Both the position numbers and the translations under genes were made by a program. From positions 41,061-105,060 of the forward strand of contig SFGV01000003.1 in assembly GCA_004557545.1 (NCBI GenBank): DNA of 64,000 bases. The letters run 5' to 3'. Every line of letters begins with the position of its first letter. Position 1 is the stretch's first letter. This document shows positions 16,394 to 27,082 of this stretch, piece after piece. The notes under the pieces were generated by a model. That model saw only the letters and a program-made list of their open reading frames with translations, did not search any database and was not told the origin of the DNA. This stretch comes from Succinatimonas hippei. GTDB lineage: Bacteria; Pseudomonadota; Gammaproteobacteria; Enterobacterales; Succinivibrionaceae.

Positions 16394-18175
16394 CTAATTT
16401 TTCCCATCATTACTTTTTTTCGCGCCAGCCTTCTTCGGACGGGTCTTTAATACCATGCCTTTTCCGGATCTTACGGCCTTCTGAATCTCACGTTCCTGAG
16501 TCCTCCTGGCCTTGAGATCCGCGCGCTCCCACATGCGCTCATCGGCGTTGCGCCTGCGCTCGCGTCTTAGCTGTGACTGCGTCAGTCTTACCTTAACCGG
16601 TTTTTGTCCGGCAAAAGGATTATCGCCATCGCGAAACTCGATAATAACCGGAGTACCCATGATCCCAAGGGCTTTGCGATAGCAGTTTATAATGTAGCGT
16701 TTATAAGCGTCAGGAACCTTTGAGGTCTTGTTACCATGGATCACAATGCGCGGCGGGTTATAGCCACCCGCGTGGGCGTATTTTAGTTTGATACGCCTGC
16801 CGCCTGAAACCGGTGGCTCATGCTCCTCGCAGGCCTTTCTCAGGATCCGGTTTAACTCCGATGAGCTGTGACGGCAGGTCGCGCTCTCGTATGCCTCATC
16901 AATTGAGTCAAAAAGATTGCCCACCCCGGTACCGTGGAGCGCCGAGATAAAATGCACTCTCGCGAAATCCACAAAGCCCAGACGCTGTTCAAGCTCAAGT
17001 TTGATCTCGTCCTTAACCGAAACATCAAGCCCGTCCCATTTGTTTACGGCAATGACCAGCGAGCGTCCCGAGTCGATTATGAAGCTTAAAATCGACAGAT
17101 CCTGATCGGTTACATGCGATCTGGCGTCTATAACCAGGATCGCCACATTGCAGTCCTCAATGGCCTTTAAGGTTTTCACAATGGAGAATTTTTCCACCGC
17201 CTCGGTAACCTTGCGACGGCGGCGCACGCCCGCCGTATCAATGACAATGTACTTGCGGCCGTTGCGCTCAAGCGGGATATAGATGGAGTCGCGGGTAGTT
17301 CCCGGGAAATCGGCGACTATTACGCGCTCCTCGCCAAGCATGCGGTTGGTGAGCGTTGACTTGCCGACATTCGGCTTGCCGACAATCGCGAATTTAACCG
17401 GCAGATCCGAAAAAGGGATCGCGTTTTTTTCAGGCTCTGATTTATCCTCGGTCTCATCAGGCGTGCCTTCAGTCCCGCCATTATCGCCGCCTTTTTCCAT
17501 AAGCCGCTGTTTCTCGCGGAATTCATGCCAGTCAAAGCCTCCGCCCTGTTCGTCCATTGGCACGTTCTCAAGAAACTCATAGCCCTCTTCCCATTCTGAG
17601 CGCGGCTTTTTAAACGGGCTTACAGCCTCCTCATCGTCAGCTGGTGGAAGATCACTGTCAAGCGGTCCTTCCTCCCGCAGCACCGGGGCTACGGCTTCCT
17701 CAAGCAGAACCTGAACGCCCCGGCCATGAGTCGCGGCTATGGTATAGACCTCTCCAAGCCCCAGAGCGTAGAATTCAGCCCCCGCGGTCTCAGGATCAAG
17801 ACCGTCAACCTTGTTGGCCACCACCACGCACTTTTTGCCGCTTCTTCGTATGTAATCGGCTACCGGATAATCTCCCGGCATGATCCCGGCGCGGCAGTCG
17901 ACCATATAGATGACCAGATCCGACTCGTCGATCGCCAGAAGCGCCTGCTCGGTCATTCTTTTGGTAAGTTCCTCAGGCTGATCGGTGTTGTCCTCGGCAA
18001 TACCACCGGTATCTATAAGGACGAACTCGCGCCCGTCATATGACGCGCGCCCGTATTTACGATCACGTGTAAGCCCGGGGAAATCAGCCACCAGAGCGTC
18101 TCTGGTCTTGGTGAGGCGGTTAAAGAGTGTCGATTTGCCTACGTTAGGACAGCCGACTAATGCTATTACTTTCAT
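16394..18175 (-). CDS. der: Ribosome biogenesis GTPase Der (EngA) with enlarged linker
   Basis: A 593-residue Der with two GTPase domains and a KH-like C-terminus, acting in 50S subunit assembly. The G1 loops are [11 protein letters not shown] (residues 8-18) and [11 protein letters not shown] (about 266). The linker (about 170-258) is roughly 90 residues, acidic and low-complexity, far longer than in E. coli Der (about 490 residues in total). The C-terminal tail is strongly basic (about 540-593). It lies at the end of the rlmN-der block, as in E. coli. Confidence 0.96.
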   Translation of the reverse strand: MKVIALVGCPNVGKSTLFNRLTKTRDALVADFPGLTRDRKYGRASYDGREFVLIDTGGIAEDNTDQPEELTKRMTEQALLAIDESDLVIYMVDCRAGIMPGDYPVADYIRRSGKKCVVVANKVDGLDPETAGAEFYALGLGEVYTIAATHGRGVQVLLEEAVAPVLREEGPLDSDLPPADDEEAVSPFKKPRSEWEEGYEFLENVPMDEQGGGFDWHEFREKQRLMEKGGDNGGTEGTPDETEDKSEPEKNAIPFSDLPVKFAIVGKPNVGKSTLTNRMLGEERVIVADFPGTTRDSIYIPLERNGRKYIVIDTAGVRRRRKVTEAVEKFSIVKTLKAIEDCNVAILVIDARSHVTDQDLSILSFIIDSGRSLVIAVNKWDGLDVSVKDEIKLELEQRLGFVDFARVHFISALHGTGVGNLFDSIDEAYESATCRHSSSELNRILRKACEEHEPPVSGGRRIKLKYAHAGGYNPPRIVIHGNKTSKVPDAYKRYIINCYRKALGIMGTPVIIEFRDGDNPFAGQKPVKVRLTQSQLRRERRRNADERMWERADLKARRTQEREIQKAVRSGKGMVLKTRPKKAGAKKSNDGKN

Positions 18176-18254
18176 AAGTTTCTCGCTTTGACCGCGGCGG
18201 TCTTAAAACCACAGTCATGTATTCTTTAAATTGAGTTTAGTCCAAACCTGAGAC

Positions 18255-18278
18255 GGCCGGGATCATCTGGTCCCGGCC
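18255..18278. repeat. Strong GC hairpin between bamB and der
   Basis: An inverted repeat GGCCGGGA / TCCCGGCC with an 8-base loop. No T-run on either side. With GACCGC/GCGGTC repeats at 18190-18202 and around 18316-18361, the 189-base gap is rich in structure. Confidence 0.5.
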
Positions 18279-18364
18279 GCCTGACATAAATTACGGAAAA
18301 CGAACCTTCAGAAGACCGCCGCCTCATCAGCCACGCTTAATTGAGGAGCCGCGCGGTCTGAATA

Positions 18365-20044
18365 TCAGTAAATTCCAAAACCGCCGGCTTTGTCTTCAGA
18401 GTCCTTTTCAGCTTTGACGTCGGTCTTTGAATCGCTTTCTGATTTTTGATCAGAGCTGCTTGCCGACGATTTATCCGCCGACTGATCTTCCTGTTCGGCT
18501 GTCTCGACTTTGCCGCTTTCAGCGCCGGATCCCTCTGATTTGACGCCAGGCATCAGGCCAAAGCCCGCGATGGACTGACGGCGCTCCTTCTGAGCCTCGG
18601 CCTGAGCCTTCAGGTATTCAGCCCTCTGACGCTCAAACTCGGCTTTCTGGCGCTTGTACTCCTCGATCCTTGCCTGATTCTCGCGCTCCTGAGCTTCCAT
18701 CCTGTTAACAAGGCTCTGAGCCTGCTGACGTCTTGCCATCAGCATCTCACGGGTAACCCCGCCTGAGCGTATCGCGCCGTCATATGAGTTGCTAAACGAG
18801 ATCCCGCTTCCCGCGGCCGCAAGCTCCGCCGTATTCTGCTGGAGTTTGGCGCTGGCGACACCCTGAGCGTAAGTAAACATCGCGAGTCTGCCGCCTGAGG
18901 TCTGAACCAGAACCCCCTGAGATGTCACGAGCGGAGTCGCGTATACCGGAGTGTCATCGGTATCAGTCATAAACTCTATCTTGCCAGAGCGCAAAGACAG
19001 GAAATAGACATAGCCTTCCATATCGGCGACTACGGCATAGTTTCCATATACCGCCGGAGCGCTTACGTTACGGTTGGTAAGCTGTCCGTTTTCCCACAGC
19101 TCCTGTCCGTCCTGACGGCTTACGCAGTAAACATGACCGTTATCACCGGTTATCACGAACACCTGACTGTCAAAGCCGATGTCACGCGAGCTGTGATAGC
19201 CAAGACGGTTTACTATTCCGTTGTGTTTGAACGAGTAGTCTACAAAGCCGCCGTTATAGGCGCTGGTATAGAGATCAGAACCCAAAAGCAGAGGTGCTCC
19301 AGCGACATCAGAGACACGCTCAAGATCATTGGCGCCTGATGGTTGCGCTACGGTGACGCTGTTGAGAAGCCCGCCATCACGCGCTGAGAGTATCAGCACT
19401 TTGCCTGATGAGGTGCCAAGCAAAAGAGCGTCATCGCTTACTACTACCGGGCTTGATTGCAGACGCAATCTCAAGGATCCGGATGAATCGCCACTCTGCC
19501 AAAGCTCAGCTCCGTTGGCGCTGTCATAGCAGGTAACAAGTCCTCTGGAGTCGGCCACAAAGATTTTGGATCCGTCACGCGCGAAGGCCGGAGCGGCCAT
19601 GATCTCGGAGCCGTTGAACTTCTTCCAGCGGATCTTGCCGTCAGCAGCGTTCAGCTCGTAGATCCAACCGTTCTCAGAGACCACCGCGACAAGCGAGCCC
19701 TGAACCGCTATACCTGAGAGACGGGCCGAGCGCTTGGCGTCATTCTCTTCCTCATCCCCAAGATCGGTATGCCAGTTTTTGTCGCCTGATGAAAGTGAAA
19801 TCGAGTAGACATCACCCGCGCGCCCGGCGGCGTAGACCGTCTGTCCCGAGATCGCAGGTCCCAGTCTTGAGAAAAAGCCCTCGTTACCGCCAAGCGAGGC
19901 GGTCCAGAGCTCATCGGCTTCAAAGGCGTTATCGATTTCCGGAGCCTCAACCGGCTTTGCCAGATCTTTGTCTGATGAGCAAGCATTGAGCAATAATGCC
20001 GCTCCGCCAAACAGCGCCAGCACCACGGCTTTCATTGTCATCAT
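18365..20044 (-). CDS. bamB: Outer membrane assembly lipoprotein BamB with C-terminal extension
   Basis: A 559-residue BamB, the WD/PQQ-repeat beta-propeller lipoprotein of the BAM complex. The lipobox is LNAC with Cys22. Propeller blades (for example GDVYSISLSSGDKNW and AADGKIRWKKF) fill about 35-410. E. coli BamB is 392 residues; here about 130 extra residues follow: a charged coiled coil (about 435-490, rich in QRAEYLKAQAEAQKE-type heptads) and an acidic Ser/Asp/Lys tail ending GGFGIY. It lies between yfgM and der, the conserved order. Confidence 0.93.
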   Translation of the reverse strand: MMTMKAVVLALFGGAALLLNACSSDKDLAKPVEAPEIDNAFEADELWTASLGGNEGFFSRLGPAISGQTVYAAGRAGDVYSISLSSGDKNWHTDLGDEEENDAKRSARLSGIAVQGSLVAVVSENGWIYELNAADGKIRWKKFNGSEIMAAPAFARDGSKIFVADSRGLVTCYDSANGAELWQSGDSSGSLRLRLQSSPVVVSDDALLLGTSSGKVLILSARDGGLLNSVTVAQPSGANDLERVSDVAGAPLLLGSDLYTSAYNGGFVDYSFKHNGIVNRLGYHSSRDIGFDSQVFVITGDNGHVYCVSRQDGQELWENGQLTNRNVSAPAVYGNYAVVADMEGYVYFLSLRSGKIEFMTDTDDTPVYATPLVTSQGVLVQTSGGRLAMFTYAQGVASAKLQQNTAELAAAGSGISFSNSYDGAIRSGGVTREMLMARRQQAQSLVNRMEAQERENQARIEEYKRQKAEFERQRAEYLKAQAEAQKERRQSIAGFGLMPGVKSEGSGAESGKVETAEQEDQSADKSSASSSDQKSESDSKTDVKAEKDSEDKAGGFGIY

Positions 20045-20100
20045 CGTACTCCTTTGCTTAATTTTCGCGATTGAGGTTCTCTTGATGTCTGTCTCAGGTT

Positions 20101-20787
20101 TTATTTTTTCTCTGCTGCGGCCTCAGCCCTGGCTTTGACCAGCTCAAAGGCGGGCTTGTCACCTTCCTTCGCGACCGAGTCAAGCTTCATCTGCAGGAGG
20201 CCATTGATCTGCGATCCCTGATCGTCAAGAACCTTTACCGCGTCAATGTAAGCGCTCCTGGCGCCTTCACGATCGCCTTTCTTTAAAAGTATGTCTCCGC
20301 GCTCTTCGGACTTTAAGGCGGTATAGGCTTTCGATTTAACCTTATCCAGAGCCTTTAAAGCCTCATCGTATTTTCCCTGCTGGGCCAGGATCCTCGACAG
20401 ATTTATATAAGCCTGGGGCGCCACCAGATCCCCGCCATTGTCGGCGGCGAATCTTACGTCATCAGCGGCTTTGTCGAACTTGCCCTGCTTTATTCCGGCA
20501 TTGGCGAGATCAAGGGACAACAGCGCGCCATATATATCCTTATGATCTCCTATAAAGGCCCTGGCGTCAGCCTCGGCCCTGGCGTCACCTGAGGCCACGC
20601 GGCTCTTTAAGGTATACATCTCATAGGCCTGCTGCTGGGAGTCATGAAGCTTGTAGCTCTGATACTGGCGGAACCCTACAAGTCCCGCGAGCGCGATAGC
20701 AACGCCAAGCGCAATGGGCTTCCAGTTCTCATGCCACCACTTGCGGACTACCTCTTCTCTCTCGTGATCATCGGTCAAAACATCCAT
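20101..20787 (-). CDS. yfgM: Periplasmic chaperone-network protein YfgM
   Basis: A 228-residue protein with a short cytoplasmic N-terminus, one membrane helix (about 24-42) and a periplasmic TPR-like domain. YfgM associates with PpiD and the Sec translocon. The start MDVLTDDHEREEVVRKWWHE with the tryptophan pair before the helix is typical. It lies between hisS and bamB, as in other gammaproteobacteria. Confidence 0.9.
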   Translation of the reverse strand: MDVLTDDHEREEVVRKWWHENWKPIALGVAIALAGLVGFRQYQSYKLHDSQQQAYEMYTLKSRVASGDARAEADARAFIGDHKDIYGALLSLDLANAGIKQGKFDKAADDVRFAADNGGDLVAPQAYINLSRILAQQGKYDEALKALDKVKSKAYTALKSEERGDILLKKGDREGARSAYIDAVKVLDDQGSQINGLLQMKLDSVAKEGDKPAFELVKARAEAAAEKK

Positions 20788-20803
20788 CGTTCGTCACCTG
20801 CAG

Positions 20804-22087
20804 TTAATTAATCGTAAGCATTGGCTTAATGGCCAGTAACGCGTCTTCAAGCTTAAGGGTACGTTGCTGCGTATCCTGATTACGTAAGTCTTTTATGGTA
20901 ACAGAATTATCATTCATTTCCTGATCACCGATTATGACCGCGACGCGCGCGAGCGCTTTGTCAGCCTGGCGGAACTGGCGTTTGAAGGAGCCGCCTCCGC
21001 AGTGATTGAATACTCTTACCCCGGGAAGCTTGTGTCTGAGTTCTGAGGCTACCCTGGCCGCATAGGCGTCAGCGCCATCACCTGAGCTTATCACCGATAC
21101 ATCCCAGCGCGCTTTGGGCTTTATTATCCCAAGATTGGTAAGGATCAGGATCAGGCGTTCAATTCCAAGCCCGAAGCCTACCGCTCTGGTCGGCTGTCCG
21201 CCGAGCTGCTCAACCAGTCCGTCATACCTGCCGCCGCCGCATACGGTACCCTGCGCCCCAAGCTCCGAGCTTACCCACTCAAAGACCGTGAGGTTGTAAT
21301 AGTCAAGTCCCCGGACCAGACGCTCATTTATCGTATACTCTATCCCCTGATTATCCAAAAGCCTGCGCAGGCCATCAAAATGAGCGCGGGTCTTCTCTCC
21401 AAAATGATCTGAAAGCTTAGGCGCTGACTTTAAAAGCTCTATAACCTTAGGATCCTTTGTATCAAGCACCCTGAGCGGGTTTGTATGGGTGCGCCTCTTG
21501 CTGTCCTCGTCAAGCTCGTCAAAATGAGCCTCAAGAAACTTCACAAGACTCTCGCGGTACGCCGCGCGCTCCTGCGCGCTGCCAAGCGAGTTGAGTTCAA
21601 GTCTGAGTCTGCCGTCAATGCCAAAGCGCTTCCAGAACTCCCGGGTCATCGAAATGAGCTCGGCGTCTATATCCGGCCCCTCAAGCCCGAACACCTCGCA
21701 TCCCATCTGATGGAACTCGCGCAGTCTTCCTTTCTGGGGGCGCTCATGACGGTACATGGGGCCCATATACCATAGACGCTGCTCCTGATTGTAGATAAGG
21801 CTGTGCTCAAGGCAGCAGCGCACGCATCCCGCGGTACCCTCAGGGCGCAGCGAAAGCTGCTCTCCGCTGCGATCCTCGAAGGTGTACATTTCCTTCTCGA
21901 CTACGTCAGTAACCTCGCCTATGGCGCGGTTAAAAAGCGCCGTATGCTCTAAAACCGGGGTGCGCACTTCGCTAAAGCCGTAGGAAGTAACCACATCGCG
22001 CAAAACCTCCTCTGCCTGCTGCCACACCGATGTGTCATCAGGAAGCAGATCGTTCATGCCGCGCACGGCCTGTACTGTCAATGCCAT
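20804..22087 (-). CDS. hisS: Histidyl-tRNA synthetase
   Basis: A 427-residue class II synthetase. Seen: the N-terminal [10 protein letters not shown], motif 2 with [21 protein letters not shown], the HisA signature [13 protein letters not shown], motif 3 [12 protein letters not shown] and the C-terminal anticodon-binding domain. Full length, 17 bases upstream of ispG's end in the operon order ispG-hisS-yfgM. Confidence 0.97.
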   Translation of the reverse strand: MALTVQAVRGMNDLLPDDTSVWQQAEEVLRDVVTSYGFSEVRTPVLEHTALFNRAIGEVTDVVEKEMYTFEDRSGEQLSLRPEGTAGCVRCCLEHSLIYNQEQRLWYMGPMYRHERPQKGRLREFHQMGCEVFGLEGPDIDAELISMTREFWKRFGIDGRLRLELNSLGSAQERAAYRESLVKFLEAHFDELDEDSKRRTHTNPLRVLDTKDPKVIELLKSAPKLSDHFGEKTRAHFDGLRRLLDNQGIEYTINERLVRGLDYYNLTVFEWVSSELGAQGTVCGGGRYDGLVEQLGGQPTRAVGFGLGIERLILILTNLGIIKPKARWDVSVISSGDGADAYAARVASELRHKLPGVRVFNHCGGGSFKRQFRQADKALARVAVIIGDQEMNDNSVTIKDLRNQDTQQRTLKLEDALLAIKPMLTIN

Positions 22088-22104
22088 AATATTAAGATTT
22101 CCTT

Positions 22105-23220
22105 TTATGATTTGATTTTATTTCCGGCGCCAAGATCAGAGCCCAGACGGTCACGCACGCGCTTCTCGACCACCTCGGCGGCCTTTGAAGCCTCGACTTT
22201 GCCCTGCAACACTCCATTCTCATATACAAGACATCTTCCGCCACTGCCGCCGCAGACCGCAATATCTGATCGCAACGCCTCGCCGGGTCCGTTCACCACG
22301 CATCCCATTACCGCGATTTTGATCTCGGATCTGACATCAGAAAGTCCGTCCTCGAGGGTCTTTACCGTGCCTATCACATCGATGGCGTGGCGTGAGCAGG
22401 TAGGACAGGCGACAATCTCGACCCCGCGGGATCTGAGATGCATGCCCTTTAATATGGACCAGCCTACCTTGACCTCTTCAACCGGATCGGCCGCAAGCGA
22501 GACTCTCAGGGTATCTCCTATTCCCTCGCGCAGGAGCCACGAGATCCCAATTGACGAGAGAACCGTGCCCGAACGCTGTCCTCCCGCCTCGGTGATCCCA
22601 AGATGCAGCGGAGCGTCAGTCTGCTCTGAGAGCATCTCGTAGGCCTGTACGCAGAGCATGAGCTCCGAGGCTTTTGCAGAGAAAGCGTAGTTGGTGAAAC
22701 CATGGTGCTCAAGAACATCAGCGGCTCTCAGCGCGGCTTCTGTCATGGCCTTTGGACAGGGGGCTCCGTATTTTTTCAGAAGATCCCGGTCAAGCGATCC
22801 GGCGTTAACCCCGACCCTGATCGGAAGTCCGTGGTCTGAGGCGGCGCTGCATACCGCGGCAATACGCTCAGGAGACCCTATGTTACCCGGATTGATGCGC
22901 AACGCCGCCGCGCCGTCCTCCGCGCAGCGTATGGCTATGCGGTAATCAAAATGAATGTCCGCGACTATAGGAACCGGAGATTTGGCGCATTCCTCTTTAA
23001 AAGGCTCACATGCCTCAAGCGTTGGCACAGATACGCGCACTATATCCGCTCCCGCGTCCGCGAGCGCGCGGATCTGAGAGAGCGTAGCCTCAACATCCAT
23101 TGTGTCGGTGGAGGTCATGCTCTGGACGCTTATTGGCGCCCCTCCGCCTATTTTTACGCCGCCGACGTCAATCTGGCGGGTCTTACGCCTCTGTGGCAGA
23201 GTATATTTCCATTCTTCCAT
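22105..23220 (-). CDS. ispG: 4-hydroxy-3-methylbut-2-en-1-yl diphosphate synthase IspG
   Basis: A 371-residue IspG, the [4Fe-4S] enzyme making HMBPP in the MEP isoprenoid pathway. Cluster cysteines are visible in [12 protein letters not shown] and in [13 protein letters not shown]. The N-terminal [15 protein letters not shown] motif is intact. Between rodZ and hisS. Confidence 0.96.
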   Translation of the reverse strand: MEEWKYTLPQRRKTRQIDVGGVKIGGGAPISVQSMTSTDTMDVEATLSQIRALADAGADIVRVSVPTLEACEPFKEECAKSPVPIVADIHFDYRIAIRCAEDGAAALRINPGNIGSPERIAAVCSAASDHGLPIRVGVNAGSLDRDLLKKYGAPCPKAMTEAALRAADVLEHHGFTNYAFSAKASELMLCVQAYEMLSEQTDAPLHLGITEAGGQRSGTVLSSIGISWLLREGIGDTLRVSLAADPVEEVKVGWSILKGMHLRSRGVEIVACPTCSRHAIDVIGTVKTLEDGLSDVRSEIKIAVMGCVVNGPGEALRSDIAVCGGSGGRCLVYENGVLQGKVEASKAAEVVEKRVRDRLGSDLGAGNKIKS

Positions 23221-23231
23221 CTGGTTACCTT

Positions 23232-24740
23232 TCAGCGTGTAGGAAGATCAAAGCCTACATTGGTCCCTGAACCCGCGGCTACCGTGCCGCCGTTATAGCT
23301 CACGGTGACCTTTGAGCTGTCTGATACCTCAATACGTATGGGCGGCATACCGGTGGCGCTTACGCTCTGGCCAGCTTTGAACTGCCCCTGCCTGAGCACC
23401 TTGCCGTTGCCCAGAATTCTCAGATAAACAGGACCTTTTACTCTCACCGTCACGCTGTTTAATGATCCGATGTCACGACGGTTTACAACTCTCGCGCTTA
23501 CCGTACGAACCTGTCCCAAAGACGAAGGAGCCGCCGCGTTCGGCGTGTCTTTTTCAGACTCTTTTCTCTCCTTTGAGCTCCTCAAAACCTCTGTATTAGC
23601 GGTTTTGCCGGCATTGTCCTTTGGCACCGCGGTAAGAAGCCTGCCGCCGTTCCCCTTTGAATTTGCCGCTGGCGCAGCGTTGTCTGCTACAGACGCCTTT
23701 GGAGATTCGGAGCCTTCACTCCTGGCATCCTGCGGTACCGCTATGTCGCTGCCCGCACTTTGAGTTGAAGCTGTATGCGCCGCCGCGCCTTTCACACTGA
23801 GCGCGCCCTGATCAGAAATTGAATTTTCATTGCCCTTCTCATCCTGCGGTTTCTGGGCTTTGGCGATTATCTCATTGGTGCCAAGCTCTTCAGCCTGCTG
23901 ACGGGCCATCTGGGTGTTGTTGTCAAATCCAGCCTCAGCCTCGCTCTGTTCCTGCGCGCTCTGACTCTGACCCGGGCCTATCGGCTCTAACGCCTGCTCA
24001 CTCTCAGGCTTGCTTATCTGACGTTGCGCATCCTGGCTTAGCGTCAGCGCCCCTGAGTCGCTCTCATTTGAAGCGCCGCTTCCTGAAAGCTTAATCCCGA
24101 TAAAGATGCCTAACGCGAGTATCAGCGCTATCAGGATCAGATACAAGAATAAGCGCAGCGGCCTGACCCCGGACTTCCGGGTTCTTACCGCGCGCGACTC
24201 TGACTGCGCCGCAGTACGGCTCACGTTCTGACGATACAGCTCGGTCACCGCCACCGCGTCTACGTTCACAAGTCTGGCGTACGCTGTCAGGAGCGCGCTG
24301 GCAAACGGCACAGCCGTTGGCTGATTCAGACGATCATGCTCAATGTCAGAGATGGTGTTAACCCGCACCTCAAGACGATTGGCAACCTCGCGCTGACTCA
24401 GTCCGAGCATCTCGCGGGCATGCTTTAGGATAGCCCCGGGCATGTTCGGAACCTGATCATCAGGAAGCTCAGGTGTTACCGGAACCCTGTCAGGATCATC
24501 CCCATTTGGAAATTCCTCATGGACGCTCCCGCCAAGATCCGCTGCTCCAAGCCCTATATCAGGCTGCGAGAGGTCACGGGCGGTTAAGCCCTTCACCTCT
24601 TCGCCTGAGGATAAATTCACTGAGGATTTATCTTCAGTGGTATTTGTTCCCTGAGCTGTGTTGCTTTCAGGCATGGCTGTCTCATCAGTTTTTAAATTCT
24701 GATCTGCCTTACTGGTCAGGTTCAGATTTCTTTCATCCAT
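23232..24740 (-). CDS. rodZ: RodZ-like cell-shape protein (HTH, membrane helix, C-terminal domain)
   Basis: A 502-residue RodZ-type protein linking MreB to the wall elongation machinery. In order: an acidic N-terminus longer than usual, a Cro/C1-type HTH (LKHAREMLGLSQREVANRLEV and the following helix), a membrane helix (LFLYLILIALILALGIFIG), a long Gln/Ser/Ala-rich periplasmic linker and a C-terminal beta domain (DUF4115-like). An upstream in-frame start at 24818 has no ribosome-binding site; the ATG at 24740 has AAGGA 8 bases before it and is preferred. Length exceeds E. coli RodZ (337) mainly in the linker and N-terminus. Confidence 0.88.
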   Translation of the reverse strand: MDERNLNLTSKADQNLKTDETAMPESNTAQGTNTTEDKSSVNLSSGEEVKGLTARDLSQPDIGLGAADLGGSVHEEFPNGDDPDRVPVTPELPDDQVPNMPGAILKHAREMLGLSQREVANRLEVRVNTISDIEHDRLNQPTAVPFASALLTAYARLVNVDAVAVTELYRQNVSRTAAQSESRAVRTRKSGVRPLRLFLYLILIALILALGIFIGIKLSGSGASNESDSGALTLSQDAQRQISKPESEQALEPIGPGQSQSAQEQSEAEAGFDNNTQMARQQAEELGTNEIIAKAQKPQDEKGNENSISDQGALSVKGAAAHTASTQSAGSDIAVPQDARSEGSESPKASVADNAAPAANSKGNGGRLLTAVPKDNAGKTANTEVLRSSKERKESEKDTPNAAAPSSLGQVRTVSARVVNRRDIGSLNSVTVRVKGPVYLRILGNGKVLRQGQFKAGQSVSATGMPPIRIEVSDSSKVTVSYNGGTVAAGSGTNVGFDLPTR

Positions 24741-24822
24741 AACCGGTTCCTTGTGAATATTCAGGGATTCCTGGCGGTAGGCCGTACGGCGCTGCCCTCT
24801 TAAATGCTTGTTGCTCATAATG

Positions 24823-25917
24823 CTAAATCTGTTTTGAAGGAACGTTCTGACGTGATAAACGGTTTTTCACCTGACCGGCAAGCTGTCCGCAGGCAGCCGC
24901 TATGTCATCTCCGCGCGTAGTGCGCCTGACCACGGTAAAGCCCGCATCAGACAGGATCCGAAAGAATTTCTCTATGCGGTTTCCTGACGGGCGCCTGTAA
25001 GACGCTCCGTCATGAGGATTAAATGGGATAAGGTTGATCTTGCAGGGCAGATCCGCGAGCAGGCGGCACAGCGCGTGAGCCTGCTCTATGCTGTCATTTA
25101 CCCCGTCAAGCAGCACATACTCAATTGTAACCTTGCCGCAGTTGGCGTTTGATTTCGCAAGGTACTCGCGTACCGCGGCAAGGACTTCTGAGATCTTGTA
25201 TTTGCGGTTTATCGGCACCAGCTCATCGCGCAGCTCATCATCAGGGGCGTGCAGTGAAAGCGCCAGCGCCACGTCTATTTTTCCGGCGATGCGGCTTATG
25301 ACGGGAGCTATACCCGAGGTTGAAATGGTAACCCGGCGCTTTGAGAGCGCGAAGGCGTAATCTGAGAGCAGGATTTCACAGGTCGCGAGCACCGGCTTTA
25401 GGTTTAAAAGCGGCTCGCCCATTCCCATCATCACCACATTTGAGATAGGCTTGTGCTCCTCGTTTTTTGAAAAGCCCACACTGCATGACGCCCTCCAGAC
25501 CTGACCTATGATCTCAGAGAGTCTTAGATTGCGGCTGAAGCCCGAAAAGCCGGTGCGGCAGAAGGCGCAGCCTACCGGGCAGCCGACCTGGGTTGAAATA
25601 CACAGGGTGTTACGATCCTCCTCGGGGATCAGCACGGTCTCGACCAGCTGTCCGTCACCGGCGTCAAGCGCCCACTTTACCGTTCCATCGGCGGAATGCT
25701 GCTCTGACACTACCTCAGGAGCCCGGATCTCACAGAGCTCATTTAATCTTTCCCTGAGGTCTTTTTTGATATTGGTCATGCTGTCAAAATCGCTGATCCC
25801 AAACTGGTAAATCCAGCGCAACAGCTGCTGGGCGCGAAAAGGCTTCTCCCCCAGCGAGACCATAAAATCCTTCAGCTCGGCAATTGAAAGATCTAGGAGG
25901 TTGATTTTGTCTGACAC
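24823..25917 (-). CDS. rlmN: 23S rRNA/tRNA adenine-C2 methyltransferase RlmN
   Basis: A 364-residue radical SAM enzyme that methylates A2503 of 23S rRNA and A37 of some tRNAs. The CxxxCxxC cluster motif is in [12 protein letters not shown]; the methyl-carrier cysteine is expected in the C-terminal [18 protein letters not shown] segment. It heads the rlmN-rodZ-ispG-hisS-yfgM-bamB-der block. Confidence 0.97.
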   Translation of the reverse strand: MSDKINLLDLSIAELKDFMVSLGEKPFRAQQLLRWIYQFGISDFDSMTNIKKDLRERLNELCEIRAPEVVSEQHSADGTVKWALDAGDGQLVETVLIPEEDRNTLCISTQVGCPVGCAFCRTGFSGFSRNLRLSEIIGQVWRASCSVGFSKNEEHKPISNVVMMGMGEPLLNLKPVLATCEILLSDYAFALSKRRVTISTSGIAPVISRIAGKIDVALALSLHAPDDELRDELVPINRKYKISEVLAAVREYLAKSNANCGKVTIEYVLLDGVNDSIEQAHALCRLLADLPCKINLIPFNPHDGASYRRPSGNRIEKFFRILSDAGFTVVRRTTRGDDIAAACGQLAGQVKNRLSRQNVPSKQI

Positions 25918-26020
25918 CGCGTATACCTGTATCGTTTATCTGCTGAAATGGTCATTATACCCCGACACGGCGCATTCCTAATGCCATCTGAGCGCCAGGG
26001 GCTGATCTCAGGCATAATGC

Positions 26021-26055
26021 AAAGCGGCTTCGCACCTTACGCGCAAAACCGCTTT
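26021..26055 (-). terminator. Hairpin terminator after the small membrane gene
   Basis: AAAGCGG / CCGCTTT arms extended by wobble pairs to about 15 bp, with a 5-base loop, 18 bases downstream of the membrane gene on the minus strand. The T-run is weak, so termination efficiency is uncertain. Confidence 0.5.
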
Positions 26056-26072
26056 TCACAAATCAGCCGAAA

Positions 26073-26351
26073 CTAAACTTTTGAGGCCGCAAAGAGTAAA
26101 AGCCCCATCTTGAAGACCGCGATCACCGTAAAGACGATATAGGCCGCGCGCTGCTTTTTAAAGCCGAAACGGGCTATAGCGTAGCCTATGAAAGGAAATA
26201 CCAGAGCGCCGATACAGCGCCCGAGCCTTGAGAAAAGCTCCTGACTTGTAGTAAGACCGGTGTAGGAGGGGCCTACCAGATTGAATACGATGAGCGTGGC
26301 CAGCATCGCTATATAAAACGAGATGCGCTCACGCGTCCATTCCTTATTCAT
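26073..26351 (-). CDS. Small inner-membrane protein of unknown function
   Basis: A 92-residue protein with three hydrophobic segments (about 12-29, 43-63, 70-88) and a charged N-terminus. It overlaps the sirtuin stop by four bases, so it belongs to the pepB-sirtuin unit. I do not recognise the family. Confidence 0.65.
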   Translation of the reverse strand: MNKEWTRERISFYIAMLATLIVFNLVGPSYTGLTTSQELFSRLGRCIGALVFPFIGYAIARFGFKKQRAAYIVFTVIAVFKMGLLLFAASKV

Positions 26352-27082
26352 CGCGGCATTTCCTCCAGAGCCTCTCCGGTTTTAAGCAGATGATCCACAA
26401 ACGCTAATACAGTCTTTGAGGCCTTGCCATAAAGCCCGTAATTGAAATTCGAAACAGTCGCCGACGGCTCAAGATTGAATTCAACGCACAGCGCGCCTAC
26501 AGCCCTTGCCTGGACGCAGAACCCGGCCGCCGGATATACCACTCCCGAGGTGCCTATTGACAAGAACAGATCACAATCTGAAAGCAATGCGGCAATCCTG
26601 TCCATGTGATAGGGCATTTCCTCAAAGAATACGATGTCAGGACGGGTGGTCTGCCTTCCGCACAGCGGGCATTTGTCATCAGGATGCGAATCCTGATCAA
26701 AAGAAAAATGCCTGTGGCAGGAAGTGCAGAGCATTGAGAAAAGATAACCATGCATGTGAATGACGTCAGCGCTGCCGGCAAGCTCATGCATGTTGTCGAT
26801 GTTCTGAGTCACAAGACTGACGCTTCCACGGTATTTCTCAGGCCACTCCTTCTGAAGACGCGCGATCGCCAGATGAGCATCGTTAGGTTTCTTTTCCTTA
26901 ACCTCACGTCTTAACTTGTTATAAAAGTCATGCACCCGCCCTGGGTTGCGCGCAAGCGCAGAAGGCACGCATACGTCCTCGATGCGCTCATTCTCCCACA
27001 AGCCATTATCAGAGCGAAATACCGGGATCCCGGATTCGGCTGATACTCCTGCCCCGGTGAGGATCACGATATTCTTAAACAT
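26348..27082 (-). CDS. cobB: Sir2-family NAD-dependent protein deacylase (CobB-like)
   Basis: A 244-residue sirtuin. NAD-binding motifs are GAGVSAESGIPVFR (about 10) and TQNIDNMHELAG; the catalytic His is in HMHGYLFS; zinc ligands are CTSC and CPLC. The residue pair that gives CobB desuccinylase activity (Tyr-x-x-Arg) reads YNKLR here, so the arginine is displaced by one position and substrate preference may differ. It overlaps the pepB end by eight bases. Confidence 0.9.
   Translation of the reverse strand: MFKNIVILTGAGVSAESGIPVFRSDNGLWENERIEDVCVPSALARNPGRVHDFYNKLRREVKEKKPNDAHLAIARLQKEWPEKYRGSVSLVTQNIDNMHELAGSADVIHMHGYLFSMLCTSCHRHFSFDQDSHPDDKCPLCGRQTTRPDIVFFEEMPYHMDRIAALLSDCDLFLSIGTSGVVYPAAGFCVQARAVGALCVEFNLEPSATVSNFNYGLYGKASKTVLAFVDHLLKTGEALEEMPR

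Noticed and set aside
22112..22642. 176-residue plus-strand frame
   Set aside because: Lies fully antisense to ispG, which has strong family motifs; the frame has no recognisable domain and reflects codon bias of the real gene.
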